A stretch of 64,000 nt of DNA. It comes from Leptoclinus maculatus (taxonomy: Eukaryota; Chordata; Actinopteri; Perciformes; Stichaeidae). The notes beneath the pieces were generated by a model. It was not told the origin of the DNA. It did no database searches and was given only the letters and a program-made list of their open reading frames with translations. This document shows positions 33,152-45,687 of this stretch, piece after piece. The stretch lies in assembly GCA_032191485.1 (NCBI GenBank), contig JAVDOI010000011.1, positions 22,046,887-22,110,886 of the forward strand, written 5' to 3'. Positions within the stretch are counted from its first letter, which is position 1, and every line of letters begins with the position of its first letter. Position numbers and translations under genes: made by a program.

Positions 33152-34135
33152 AAAAATCAACCCCCAGTCCATTAACAGGTACACATTGCTCACTAAGAAA
33201 ATGATCCATGTTGTGAACTTGTGTTGTGTAGGTAATGTTTCCAAAGTGGGTGGTGGATCGAGGCCTAAACGGAGACCTTTTTTTGGAAATTGGTACTCTG
33301 TTGCTACAAACGGTTGTTATTTCTCAGTTCAAGTAAGTCACTGCATGGGATTAGGAAGAACTACAGAGTGCTACTCGCAGCTTTTCTAGCTGTGGTGCGC
33401 AATTTTGCTCCAAAAACCTCCTTGTTATCGTTGCTTGTGTTGACTTACCAACAGTGAAAATTGAATCCTAAAATATGGGTGCAGATGATGTTAATGACAA
33501 GGAATTTATACAGAGTAGATTTCAAGATCTTTTGTTTGACTCCCGATATTCATCCCGGCGGGGACCATCCATTTCCAAGAATCCACCTTAAAGCCAGAGA
33601 ACAGGTAACCTCACCCCACTAAATCAAATAACCAAAACTAAGATCATATTATGTTCCTCAGCATTTGCCCCATTTGTACTAAACATGATGTTATGGGGGC
33701 CTTTTGTACTGGATGATAATTCATTGGCATTGGTTTTATTTCACAGATATGTGGCATCATAAATTGGATAAGCTGTCTATGATTCAAAATAAAATGAGTC
33801 CAAGAAAAGGTTTGTACCCACACAGCCATATATTCAATGAATCTATCATATTACTGGAGTAATACAAATGAGCTCATCCAGCAATGTTTGCATTCAATTT
33901 TGACAAAACTGCTTTGTGGTTTTTCTTTATACATAAAGAACACCACCAACAAAGGCATAGACAGAGTCCCAGAGGAGGTATGTTGGTTAACAAATGGCTA
34001 CATAAATATTTGGGGTAACATTTCATGATTTAATTTCCTTAGGATCTGGTTACATTGATATGTAAACCACTGGTTGAACACAACAGGCAGAAATGTAATC
34101 TAGATAAAGTCCCAGCATTGGTACATTCTATACTT
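33152..34135. other. Non-coding interval
   Basis: I see no gene or repeat with confidence. Short open frames (33147-33389, 33837-34028) lack motifs. Confidence 0.5.
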
Positions 34136-34440
34136 TTAAAAAAAGATAAATGCATGGACAAGTTTTTCCAAGTCCTGTTGAGACATAAGTCCTCTAATCC
34201 TTGATATATTCTTCAGGTGATAGTAGGCTGATTTTGTAATTGTCTTGATATGGCTGTTCAGGTTGAGGTCTGAATCCATAACTACACCTAGATTTCTGGC
34301 TTGGTTTGTGGTTTTTAACATCAGTGATTGAAGCTGAGCGCTGACTTTCAATCGTTTGTCCTTGGTACGAGGCAAGCTTAATTACCCTTTTCCTACCTAG
34401 CCCCATTTTTAGGCTTCTGCTCGAAAATACTATACCCATA
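34136..34440 (-). pseudogene. LINE reverse transcriptase C-terminal fragment (L2/Rex-type)
   Basis: The minus strand reads LMLKTTNQARNLGVVMDSDL and HIKTITKSAYYHLKNISRIRG, the conserved region following the RT palm/thumb in L2/Rex-type LINEs. About 80 codons remain before stops. It is a short 5'- and 3'-truncated remnant. Confidence 0.8.
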
Positions 34441-36446
34441 CTCAAAGGGGCCTTACTCTCTAACTACATCGTCTATTTGAATAATTTCAATGGAGTAATA
34501 ACACTAAGAAGGGGTTGCTCGTATGAATTGTGTAAATATTGTGTATATGTTACTGGTTAAGAGGAAAGGAAGATGGCACACAGCTCAAATTGAAAAGTGT
34601 CAAGTTCGCCTGAAGACAAAGCACTTTTTGACATCATTTCTTTGAAATAATGGCAGCTGTCACTTCTAACACCTCTCCCAAATCATAGCACAACATGTCA
34701 GCAGTGCACTCTCTGCAAAGTTTGACTTTGATAAAGTGAAGCAGAACAAAATTAGAGGTTTTAGTACAGAGAGTTTAGGCGAGGTTTCCAAAATGTGCAT
34801 TTGGGTGCCATTTGAATTTTCTCATGTACCAAACTACATATTTCACTTGTATATTACTAATGGTGTTCAATACATCCTAATACAGCAGTTTTGGGCTTTT
34901 TATTTTTATTTATTTTTTTATTTTTTTATGATCTTTATCAAACCATATAAGGAGCTTCCCTTAAGGGACCCTCTCGGCATATAAAGGTTATTAAGCTTAA
35001 CAATGGCATGTGGAGTCAGTAATTCCAGCAGTGTAGGTGAGTGCATGAGTGGAAAGTGTGTATACAATGTTGTATAGTGTAGAAAAAAATGTCAACCGAG
35101 AACCAAATGGGCCCATGTGTTGCCAGTGTTGCTGATGAGCTCAGGTGTTTCCACTCCGCTGATGACCCTCTGCCACGCCCACCTCCAACACCTGCAGGGA
35201 AAGCAGCGACACAAACAGAGCAACAGGCAGAGAGGGTCGTCACACAGCAAACAGCAGCAAAAGCAAATGAACTAAGCAGGGTTTTTTTAGGTATGTGAGA
35301 CATGAGATGTAAATGCAGACTCAGTCTCTCATCATTGCTTTAGGAGGCCTGACTTCCTTTTGTTTTCAAGGCACATTTACTATCGCAAAATATTTGAAAA
35401 AGGACAGCCAAAATCATTTGTATTTTTCTTTTTCTACGCTATTTTTCTGCAAGACCATGTCTATCTTTCACTGAATTAAAGAGGGGTTTTGCTGATTCTT
35501 TTGTGTTCCCTTTTTTAAAAACGCTGTTCTCTTGCTTGAATACAGAACCAACTAGTTGCTGCAGAAAATTTGAATCAACATTGTAGTTCTCTTCCTTTCT
35601 CTGTGTTTTTGTAGGATTTATTTTTATTTAAGCAGCACCATTCATTTCTAAAACATACAATACAGACTCTGTCATGAATCAAACATTAGGTTATGGGTGT
35701 TCATTCGTCAAAAAAGGCTTCCATAGCTGTTAAACATATATTGATGGATGCAGGCAGACGTAGAACATTGTGTACAGACAGGGTATACAGGATTCCCAGA
35801 AAAAGTTGATTGTAATATGTTGTTGGCTACATTCACCATGGAAGAGATGAGAGCTTTAAAAGGATTGCTGTGTGATGAAATTCAACAGAAACATGTTTTT
35901 ACACAAAGTGATGCATCAAAACCACAAACTAAATTAGATCATTTATTTCATTATTTATTATTTATATCACAGTTTTGAAAGCGTTTGCATCGTTTTTTTC
36001 TCATACTCCCTGGTTCGCGCCGGCCTCCCGGCAAGCTGCTTTATCTTGAGTGTGCAAAACCTGTGATGTCAGAGGAGAAAACAGGAAGTTAATGATCACG
36101 ATTCCGTCTTATTACCTTCTGGCTGACTAAATCTTCAAGGGTCCACTTTGCTATTTTCTAAAGTTGATGTCTCGGACATTAATCTTTCACCAGGCGTAGG
36201 GAAGTTAAAAGTAACTGTTAATCCCAATAATGTCCTACAGAATCCTTGTCTCAAGAGAGTTTTCTGGGCCGTGCTACAAAGGGGAATATAAACTCCTTGT
36301 GAATGCAAATGTGAGCAACCTCTTTTATGACAAAGTATGATTTATCTTTAACCCCATCCAATGTGAGGTTAGAGGAAGGAGTCGTGCATGCCGTGGAGCC
36401 TTGTTTTTTTGGTAAAACTTTACAGTTGCAGGGTATGGTTTGATAC
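34441..36446. other. Non-coding interval
   Basis: AT-rich sequence with T-runs near 34900-34930. Two 69-76 codon open frames (35089-35298, 35748-35978) show no familiar motif. No gene is supported. Confidence 0.5.
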
Positions 36447-37307
36447 ATGGGGTACTTCTCAAGTCTCTTAATTGCATCCCCGTTTCCCTCACTTGGCTCC
36501 TTTCCTTGCGTCTTAGTCCCTCCCACCAGGGATGCATGGAGAGGAAACCATGCGAGGAGAGACGAAACGAGGAAATATGTTTTAAGAGACACGAGACGTC
36601 CTTTCCTCAGTTGCGTCACGTGAAGCGACGTCTGTTTCTGATGACGGCGGCACAGCTGGAGCTGCTGACAGCGCACACGGGAGAAGTTTCCCTTAAAGGC
36701 TTTCTGCCAGAAAGGCTGTTATTTCAGCTCAAAGCAAGCAGGTTTGTAGCTCTAACCCGTGGAGACTTAAAGCAGAAATCCTTGAATAACTGGCCGCTAC
36801 ATTCACGCACAAGTAATAGCCCCTACCACCTGCCAAAGTTACTTTGATTATATTTCCATAATTTATTACAGACCGAAATAAAGTGTATAGATGAATAGTT
36901 AATTAGCACAAACAGAAAAAAGCCATCCTTAAAATGAACAAAGCAACACCCGTTTGAATCATATTGCCGTATTAATAATAAAGTAATATGAAATAAATAA
37001 AGACAAAAAAACGTTGTTTCTTAAACAAAAGTGACCTTATATCAACTGGCCAAGACGACATTAATAAATAAATAAAGACAAAGTCTTTAGGAAAAGCAAT
37101 AGTAACAGATATGTGTTCATGCTAGTTAACCCTTCACATGTAATACAGTTCACTCACTGCCATTCAGCAGCTGGATGTAGGACATCATTAGGTGTGTTGA
37201 TAAACCAGCTGTAACTCATGAAGTTAATGAAAGAAGGTACGAGGCCTATACAAGTGTCAGACAAAAGATTGTCACTATACAACAAAGATGTCTCTTAACT
37301 CGGTGCT

Positions 37308-38648
37308 ATGTACAGCCACATTCAACATGCTCCTGCAAGAGAGCGTTCACGGCGCAGAAGAGCCAAAATACAGCATGCTGTCATGTATTTAATAGAGGTA
37401 AGCATCGTACTTGCTTCAATTGTAATGCTTTATGAGTGGTTGCACAAATAAGAATAATTAAATTTAAACTAACTTTATATCACATTTTAGAAAAGCTAGG
37501 TGTGGGAAGTAACTATTTCCTGTATTTTGTAGATGGAGATGGACCAAGAGCCCGTACATGCTCTTTTAAATCCTCATGTGCCAGCCCTTGCTGTGTTCTT
37601 TGATGGTCAGACAGACCTCATGGGTGATTAAAGGCTGGGGCGTCAGACCATGACCACCCTTTTGACAATTCTGCCATCAAAGAACACACAGGGCTGGTCA
37701 CATGAGGTAAATGTACTGCTCACTGTTTACTGGTTGGCACACGGCCTATCATACAGTGTGGTGTCCCGGGCCTTTAATGTCCCCAAGTCTACAGTCTGCA
37801 GACTGGTGCACAGTGGAGTGGAGAAAAATAGCTGCCCTTCGCCAGGAGGTCATCAAACTACCCACCGCTGGAGCACTGGATGAGGTTGGCCACGCATTTG
37901 CACAGCTGGCCAACAGCCCAGTGTTCTCCAGGTGTGTGGGTGCCATTGATGGCTGCCATGTCCGCATAAAGACCCCCCCCCAGGACCGGAAGGCCAGGAT
38001 TACCTGAACAGAAAGCTCCTCCCATCCATACAATTGCAAGCAGTATGTGATGGGAAGGGTCTCTTCATTAACACATTTGTGGGGTATCCTGAGTCCTGAA
38101 GAACAGCAGGATCTACCAAGAGGCTCTGTATCCTCCCTCAGGTAAGTCTAATTCAAGTTTTTAATACATCAATACCATCAATTATTGAAAAATAGTAATT
38201 ACTTTGACATTCTCTACAGGATACTTTATTTTGGGTGATGGTGGCTACCCTTGCATTAATAGACCTGTGGCCATCATCACCCCATATAAAGAACCGCTGC
38301 AAGGGAGGGTGCAGAGCCGCTTCAACCAGCATCATGTAAAGGCCCGTTCCATCATAGAGCGGGCCTTTGGGATGTTGAAGACTCGGTGGAGATCGGTTCT
38401 TCAGGGCTCTGGAGGTCGACCACGCCTTTGTCCCCCAAGTCATCACTGCCTGTGCAGTGCTACACAACATCTGCCTCATAGCGGGGGACATCCTCGATCC
38501 AACTGAGGATGTCGGGGACATTGGTGTGGTTCCACCACGTCCAGCGAGGGGGGAACGAGGCGGACATGGCCAGCGAGACCAACTGGCAGGGCAGCTCTCT
38601 GCTCCACTTGTGCACCCTGTGGAGTTGCAGGACCATGATTATTTGTAG
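37308..38648 (+). pseudogene. Harbinger DDE transposase (HARBI1-like), broken
   Basis: Exon 1 (37308-37397) encodes about 30 residues rich in Arg and ends in GAG/GTAAGC. Exon 2 begins at 37533 after TTTTGTAG, and exon 3 begins at 38220 after TCTCTACAG, ending at TAG 38646. Family motifs include KNTQGWSHEVNVLLTVYWLA, SYSVVSRAFNVPKSTV (helix-turn-helix), CVGAIDGCHVRIKTPP (first catalytic Asp), GDGGYPCIN (second) and SIIERAFGMLKTRWRSVL (catalytic Glu). Breaks are an in-frame TAA early in exon 2 (about 37628), a shift near 37,830, loss of frame around 38000-38095 and another shift near 38,400-38,500. The enzyme normally excises and reinserts the element with help from the Myb-like partner. Confidence 0.85.
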
Positions 38649-39128
38649 ACTTGGGGAAATTAAGGCCTGGGACACCACACTTTATGATAAGCCGTGTGTC
38701 TTTGAAGCGCCTCTTTTAGTTATGTTTATTTGTAAGTTGCCTTAAGTTTGTGTTGTACATTACTGTTGTAAAATATATTAAAATATTTTGTACTGTATAC
38801 AATCTCATTATTCCTGTTTGTTCCCAAAATCTCCTTACCTGTTTAGGAAAGTCTGCATTGCTATTACAATTTCTCTCAGCCCATCTTTTACTGTTTGTGC
38901 TGATAAATGTAAAGCTGTATAAATATATACATGAAATGAAAAGCTGTCCTTGGAGAACTCTGGAAAAGGAATGTTGGAAGACACCTTTGACTTATGCAAC
39001 TTTATTTTCTAGTCTTACAAAATAAATTATACCCTTAACAAAAAACTGGGCACCACATGACAAAATAAATAAATCCTCAACACAAAGGAGTTGGTAAATA
39101 AAAAATTACTAACGTCACTATTTATTTT

Positions 39129-40639
39129 TCGCCAACTCTTCAAATAAACTTAAAAACCTAGCAGTGTTTGCCTGTGTGGCTTCAAAACGTTCATCCTCCT
39201 TCTGGGCCTCCTCCTTTAAAAATGCCATCAGGTCCCCCCGAGTGGCCTGTCTTTTTCTGGGCCGGGGACAGGCAGAGGTGGATGGCTCATCGTCCTTCTC
39301 GGTGGTGGTACAGCTACTTGTGCCAGGCTGTACAGAATCCTCTTCCTCACATACCTGGCCACAAGTAGCTGCCCCAGCTCCAGAGGATGATGAGCCACTA
39401 CACTGGGGGCCACATCAGCCACATGCTCTTGTTTTCCCCCCACACATGAGTCCATCAGGACTGGGGGCACCATAGAGGGCCCCCTCCCGATGGCATCATG
39501 CATGAGGGAAAACCATGGCCAAGTAGCTGCCGTGGCCTCCCCTCCATCTGTCCCCGTCCCAGTGGGAGGATTTCTCAGCTCCTGTAAAATACAAAAGGGG
39601 ATTTATCAGTGTGATGTGGACACACTGAAAGCACTGGGAAGGGATGCATTACGTCACTAGTGCTTTACATGGAAGTGAACTGAGCTCAACAATAAAATAC
39701 AATATTTTACCTTATACTTTCTTGACACTTGTCTTGTGTGGCAGTCAGTTTAAGTTCAAGCATCTTCATGAGCTCTCTGTAAAGTACAACAAAACATGTA
39801 AAGTTATTGCATTCCTAGTATGATCCCAGACACATCATATTGCTGTTTCATAGAAGGGCATCTGTTGTTATTTGGCTGACAGATACAAGATCGTATTCAC
39901 CTGTGAAACTGTTATTCAAAGTCTATGTTATGAGCAATGTTTATTATCACATACAGTATACAATTGGATTCAGGCCAGTCTCACATGCAAAGTGAGGGGA
40001 AGAGCCTGAGTGTGGTGACTAACAATAAGTTACATACATGATTGTCCACGGGCCTACTCTGGGTGCTGTACCCAGAGTAGGCCCGTGGACAATGGTGAAA
40101 GCGTGCCATTGCATTGTTTATTGATGCAGACACAGCATATTCTAAACTGTTGTAGGTTTGTTATCTCACCCCCAGGCCTTCTTGGCTGTATGCCTCTTCC
40201 CCGTGAAGAGGTGATCATTTTCTGATCTACATTTGATGAGTAATCGATTCTTCTGTACCTGTTGAATGAGAGACATTTCATGTCAGTACACAGGCGCACA
40301 TTATTTCACTCACATATACAGAACAACTAATACATTACTGTTTTACCATGTGGGTGACATGGATGTTGAAATGATCAGCTAAACATAAATGCAGTTACGT
40401 GTACGCCAGCACTTCTCTTACCATAATGACTTGACATGGAATGAACAAGCGTGTGTTTTTAACTGAATTCTGATACATACGTTTTGCTATAAAACGCACT
40501 CGTCAAGAAGGTGCTGCTGTGACACAATTTAACGGGTTGCGGATAGAATAAACGTAAGTCCGTGTTGCATTAGTGTAACGTTATATTAGAAAACCACATC
40601 AGATAACTGGCACTTACACTTGTGTTGCTTCTCCGCCAT
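39129..40639 (-). CDS. Harbinger Myb/SANT-like accessory protein, multi-exon
   Basis: On the minus strand, a first short exon starts at ATG 40639 (MAEKQHK) before GTAAGTG. An exon at about 40258-40172 encodes LLIKCRSENDHLFTGKRHTAKKAW, the start of a Myb/SANT-like domain, and ends at GTGAG. An exon at about 39780-39715 lies between TTTACAG and GTAA. The last exon (about 39582-39129) begins after TTTTACAG and ends with FLKEEAQKEDERFEATQANT and LSLFEELAKNK before TAG. These proteins bind the element ends and bring the transposase to the nucleus. I could not join all exon phases cleanly, so one or more small defects are possible. It is convergent with the transposase. Confidence 0.6.
40041..40093. 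repeat. Perfect 24-bp hairpin with 5-base loop
   Basis: ATTGTCCACGGGCCTACTCTGGGT (40041-40064) is followed by GCTGT and its exact reverse complement (40070-40093). It lies in an intron of the Myb-like gene. Confidence 0.95.
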
Positions 40640-40907
40640 CTCGTTTGAATTTCCCAGATGTCAATAGGAGGCGGAGTCAGCGGACCACGTCTGCTTTTTA
40701 AGCTTCACGTCTTCCTGGAAGTCTGTTCCCGTGGTTCCTCGCTCATGGCTCCTTCGAGGACCCTCTTCCATCCTCGATCCTCGCTCCTCCGAGCTACATT
40801 AGAGCTTTGGGACGGCCGTCAATATGGCGGCGCAGAAACAACTTCCGGTTCAAGCGAGGATCGAGGAGCGAAGAAACGAAAATTAAGAGACTTGAGAAGT
40901 ACCCATG

Positions 40908-41609
40908 GACTGCTTTATGGGCCGAGCACACTTCTGATGCATCCAAGGTGGAAAAATCGCACCTACAATTCCGATTAATCCCCTAGCTTTGTGTTCAGTT
41001 TGGGTAACCTGTGGCCTCTAGCTTCATGCCACCACAAACTGGCCAGCCAGCGTTTCTCCGATTGGAGTGAGACAAGGAGAAAGGTGATGTTGTGATCTTC
41101 GCAATAAAACAACTTTGATGTGACGTGTCGAGTCTTGGCCAATCAGCGTTAAGATGTCTACACCGTCTTCATTTCCCTCCGTTAAAGTTTAAGTTACGCT
41201 ATGTTCCGTTACTGTTCAGACTTGCTGGGTTAAGGCTATAAAGGCCACTGCATGCGGAACTTTGTTGACCGTTAACGTTCGTCATTATCGCGATTTAGGA
41301 GGAAAAAAAAACACGATGAAACATGCAACCCCCCCGTTTTCCGGTTCAGTTCACGCGGTCACTCATTAACGTTAAACCCGAACACCGGCGCATCTGGTTG
41401 CAGGTTGTTTTTTTTAACTCAAAGTAGAATGAGGCGATTTCGTGGTCATAACTTTTATGACCACGAAGGCCCAGATACTGATAAGATGATGTGGTCAAAG
41501 AGCTTCAGGAAGAGGATGCTGTTTGTGTAGTGCAGCTTGACGCAGGGCTGAGATGTGAGTGGAGCTGGGCCTGGATAAAGGTGGAGGTCTAAACAGTTGT
41601 GAGTACAGC
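40908..41609. other. Non-coding, CpG-containing interval
   Basis: No gene recognised. It contains several ACGTTA motifs and a small hairpin, TTCGTGGTCATA/TATGACCACGAA (41439-41467, loop ACTTT). Confidence 0.5.
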
Positions 41610-41723
41610 TTCCCGCTGTCACAGTATTTTAAATACATTGATGAGGCAGGGTATGCTGAATGCAGCCTCTGCTCCAAGGAGATAAACTACAGCAACAAGG
41701 GCTCACGTGCCCTCTCATCACAC
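41610..41723 (+). pseudogene. BED-type zinc-finger fragment (hAT-like)
   Basis: A 37-codon frame reads YFKYIDEAGYAECSLCSKEI then NKGSRALSSH before TGA. The C-x2-C pair and the following His at the expected distance resemble the N-terminal BED finger of hAT transposases or of genes derived from them. The second His and everything after are lost, and no terminal repeats were identified. Confidence 0.45.
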
Positions 41724-42028
41724 TGACAGACACTGTTCACTGTAATGATCACAGCCAGTGTACTAACAGTCCCAAGGGCCCAAGTAATGAGAGAGAGGGT
41801 TAAGGAGCCTGTATCTTAATTTCAGCGGGTTGCTAATGCAGAGGTGTGTATAGATTACAACTATTATTTTACTCTTGATAAGCTACTTTAGCTAGAGTAG
41901 ATTATCATTTTAATTTAAATAATTGAACTGGATTGAATGCATATTAATTGCAAATAGAAGATAGGCCACTATTCTAACAGCTGTACAGTAACAGTGGAAG
42001 TTAATTTTAAGCCATACAGTAACGGGGT
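41724..42028. other. Non-coding interval
   Basis: Short AT-rich stretch with nothing recognised. Confidence 0.5.
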
Positions 42029-43016
42029 TTAATGAACGTGGTGTTCAAAGGTGAGGTTGCTGTCAAACATGACTCCAAGGTTGCGGATGTGTGGGGAGGG
42101 AGACAGAGTGGAGTTGTCGATGGTGAGGCAGAAGTTGTGACTGGTTTTAGTGAGGGATTTGGGACCGATGATGATCATGTCAGATTTATCACAGTTCAGT
42201 TTGAGGAAGTTGGTTTGCATCCATGATTTAATGTCAGTGAGGCAGTTGGTGAGAGTGGAGTGAGTAGCAGTGGTAATGGCTTTTGTGGAGATGTAGAGCT
42301 GGACATCATCGGCGTAGCAGTGAAAGTGAAGACCATGTTGACGTATGATGTTTCCAAGAGGGAGCAAGTAGAGGATGAACAGAAGAGGACCAAGCACCGA
42401 ACCCTGGGGGACGCCTTGAGACAGAGGAGCAGTGGAGGAGGTGCAGTTGTTGATGCTGATGAACTGTTGTCTGTTTGTAAGATATGATTTAATCCAGGAG
42501 AGAGCAGTTCCGGTGATGTTGAGGGAGGATTCGAGGCGGGAGAGAAGGATGTTGTGGTTGATGGTGTCAAAAGCTGCAGTGAGGTCGAGGAGGATGAGAA
42601 TGTAGAGGTGACCAGAGTCTGAGGAGAGGAGGAGGTCGTTGGTGACTTTGAGGAGGGCTGTTTCAGTGCTGTGCTGTGAGCGGAAACCGGATTGAAATTG
42701 CTCGAACAGATCGTTGGAGATGAGGTGGTGCTTTGAGTTGAGTGGCGACAACGCGTTCCAGTATTTTTGACAGAAAGGGAAGATTGGAGATGGGACGGAA
42801 ATTGCTCATTGTGTCAGGGTCAAGTCCAGGTTTTTTGAGGATGGGGGTGACAGCAGCCAGTTTAAGTGTGTCGGGGACTGAACCGGAGCTGAGGGAGGAG
42901 TTAATGATGACTGTGATGAGTGGTGAGATAGCTGGGAGACAGTCCTTGACAAGTTTAGATGGGATGGGATCCAGGATGCAGGTGGAGCTTCTCATTCCTG
43001 TTGTGAATTCCATGCT
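42029..43016 (-). pseudogene. LINE reverse transcriptase fragment (L2/Rex-type)
   Basis: The minus strand encodes the RT palm in two frames joined by a shift near 42740. The upstream frame (43013-42663) has DPIPSKLVKDCLP, SNFRPISNLPFLSKILERVV. The downstream frame (42751-42029) has LDLTAAFDTINHNILL (motif A), QGVPQGSVLGPLLF (motif B), CYADDVQLYIST (motif C with YADD) and HIRNLGVMFDSNL. Such enzymes copy LINE RNA at the target site. Endonuclease and 3' tail are missing, so this is a truncated dead copy. Confidence 0.9.
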
Positions 43017-43020
43017 TGTT

Positions 43021-43476
43021 GTAGAGAGACTGACCTAGTTGCAGCATGAGGAAATAATTTCGAGCTACAGATGCGACCTCGTCTTGCTTCATATTTCCAA
43101 GGGACAGTACAGCCAATCACTGACCAGAGTCTGCCTGAGACACTAGCCAATCGGTTGACAATACACTGATACACTCTGCGGGGGAAGAGCAATAAAATAA
43201 AAGAGTTGGAGACTAGAATTCTGGTAAAACAGTTATTGAGACATGCAGAGAAAAAGCGAGAGGACATTAGTCACGTCTTGATAAGTGCCTCTACAGTGCT
43301 CGACTTGTGTAACTCAGGAACATTCAAACAAAATGTTCTCAATCAATGTGGGAGAGGATGGCACAAACCCTAACCCTGGCTAACTCCTACCTCGGAAAAC
43401 AAAACAAACAAAATAGCTTACATGCTTCTCTAAACATTTCTTCACAAAATCAAATAGAGGGGGCACCGGCCAATTA
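43021..43476. other. Non-coding interval
   Basis: No gene recognised. It ends at the 9-bp target duplication of the fold-back element. Confidence 0.5.
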
Positions 43477-43485
43477 TCCTAATGT

Positions 43486-45687
43486 GGTAGCACTTTATAA
43501 TAACTACACACTATGAAGCATTAGTTAAGCATGAGTAAACACTTAATTCATCATTTATAAAGCATTGTTCCTACATTAATAATTCATTAGTATGCAGTTC
43601 ATAACAACAGTTATAAATGTTTTATTCTTGATTAATAAGCTCGTCTATTATGTGTTTCATTATTGTGTTTTCATACTTTATAAATGATGGATTCCCCATT
43701 TGTAAATTAAGTATTATATATTTTATAAACCAATTATTAAGGAGTTGTAGATGATTAATAAGATCATTTATGAAGTGTTAGTAAATGATTAATAACTTAT
43801 TTAGATGTACATTATTCATGCATTTATATATATAATGATTTAGATATGCACTAATGGTTAGGGACTATGTTAATATATGCTTTATAAATGCGTATTAATA
43901 CTGCAAGTCATGATTAATTAATGATGTATTAAGGTAGTTACTAGTCCTTAGTAAAGTATTTTGTGTGAGCTCATCTAAAGTGAAGACTATTTATGCCTTA
44001 TAAAGCATTTATAAATGACATTGAAAGGCCAGCAGTGCCTCAAAACCCATATTTTTTTAACAGAAAAGGCAAATAGACACAACACAAAGTGATCAAGAAC
44101 ATATCAATATTTATTGCAAGATGCAAACAATATACTGTTAAATACAAACCTCTCAGGCATTCATTCATGTAAGAAACAAACAGACGTTCTCCTTCAGGAG
44201 AACATGGCTGGATATAACACATTTGTAAATATACAACTGGAGCTAACCAGGAGCTTTGCATATTAGTTTACATTTACTTATTTAACTATTCATCTTAACC
44301 AAGCATATCGATCTCCACTGTTCGCACTTTTCTTTAGTTGCATGTCCCGATGGCAGCCGGCCGAATCTGTTCATTGTTTGCAATAAGCGAAATAAGTGAA
44401 ATCGAGTGAAATCCCGCTTTCAAAACGTCATCAATATGGGACGGACAAAGGAAAAGACCGCTTCATACGTCATCAACGTGGGACAAACGTTTCGCTCAGG
44501 AACTGATACGGAAGTGCACTTACGCGATGGAAAACTCCGACCTAAGTTGAAAGGGCGCGCGGACCTCCGCCAGAAAGAATGACTGCTGACGGGCCTCCAA
44601 TGCCCGTCTGTGTTTCTTAGTTTGCTGGCACGTAACGTTACACATTATGGACGATGAGTATCCAGCTAGCCTTCCAGCTAACACTAGAGGTCCTGAGACA
44701 GGCGCACGCTAACGCGTCACCTCCGTTGTAAATAGAGCGATCCAGGTGACAGATGGCTAACTAGCTGTTATATGTGGAGTGGATGTGAATGAGATCGATA
44801 TGCTTGGTATGAAATTAATAGTTAAATAAGTAAATGTAAACTAATATGCAAAGCTCCTGGTTAGCTCCAGTTGTATATTTACAAATGTTTTATATCCAGC
44901 CATGTTCTCCTGAAGGAGAATGTCTTTGTTTGTTTGTTTCTTACATGAATGAATGGCTGAGAGGTTTGTATTTAACAGTATATTGTTTGCATCTTGCAAT
45001 AAATATTGATATGTTCTTGATCACTTTGTGTTGTGTCTATTTTCCTTTTCTGTTCAAAAACTATGGGTCTTGAGGCACTGCTGGCCTTTCAATGTCATTT
45101 ATAAATGCTTTATAAGGCATAAATAGTCCTCACTTTAGATGAGCTCACACAAAATACTTAATAAATGCTTTATAAGGCATAGATAGTCCTCACTTTAGAT
45201 GAGCTCACACAAAATACTTTACTAAGGACTAGTAACTACCTTAATAAATCATTAATTAATCATGAATTGCAGTATTAATACGCATTTATAAAGCATATAT
45301 TAACATAGTCCCTAACCATTAGTGCATATCTAAATCATTATATATATAAATGCATGAATAATGTACATCTAAATAAGTTATTAATCATTTACTAACACTT
45401 TATAAATGATCTTATTAATCATCTACAACTCCTTAATTATTGGTTTGTAAAATATATAATACTTCATTTACAAATGGGGAATCTATCATTTATAAAGTAT
45501 GAAAACACAACAATGAAACACACAATAGACAAGCTTATTAATCAAGAATAAAACATTTATAACTATTGTTATGAACTGCATACTAATGAATTATTAATGT
45601 AGGAACAATGCTTTATAAATGATGAATTAAGTGTTTACTCATGCTTAACTAATGCTTCATAGTGTGTAGTTATTATAAAGTGCTACC
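43486..45687. mobile_element. Long-armed fold-back element with 9-bp target duplication
   Basis: The element begins GGTAGCACTTTATAATAACT and ends in its exact inverse. The left arm (43486 to about 44319, 834 bp) is nearly perfectly complementary to the right arm (about 44790-45687, 898 bp). A GC-richer centre (44320-44789) without a significant ORF lies between. Perfect TCCTAATGT copies lie at 43477-43485 and 45688-45696. A 9-bp duplication with very long terminal inverted repeats is the signature of Mutator-like (MULE) transposons; no MURA-type transposase is present, so it would be non-autonomous. The right arm is longer because of a 60-bp tandem duplication. Confidence 0.85.
45101..45220. 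repeat. 60-bp tandem duplication in the right arm
   Basis: 45101-45160 and 45161-45220 differ at only two of 60 positions. The left arm has a single copy, so the duplication happened after the arms formed or was never corrected between them. Confidence 0.95.

Larger units (their letters stand above)
36450..40904. mobile_element. Full-length Harbinger (PIF/Harbinger) element, 4.45 kb
   Basis: The terminal inverted repeat GGGTACTTCTCAAGTCTC is present at both ends (36450 onward and, inverted, up to 40904). It is flanked by ATG on each side (36447-36449 and 40905-40907), consistent with the 3-bp target duplication of this superfamily. It carries the two expected genes in convergent orientation: a DDE transposase on the + strand and a Myb/SANT-like DNA-binding protein on the - strand. 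A second, internally deleted copy is at 22845-24710. The transposase has stops and frameshifts, so this copy is not autonomous now. Confidence 0.85.

Noticed and set aside
36251..36847. Open frames on both strands around 36.3-36.8 kb
   Set aside because: They straddle the left boundary of the Harbinger element and include its TIR; not a gene.
42032..43038. Plus-strand open frames at 42032-42226, 42260-42487 and 42742-43038
   Set aside because: Antisense to the LINE reverse transcriptase.
44040..45073. Pair of similar 73-75-codon frames at 44040-44261 (minus) and 44846-45073 (plus)
   Set aside because: They are the same sequence read from the two arms of the fold-back element; no known protein motif.
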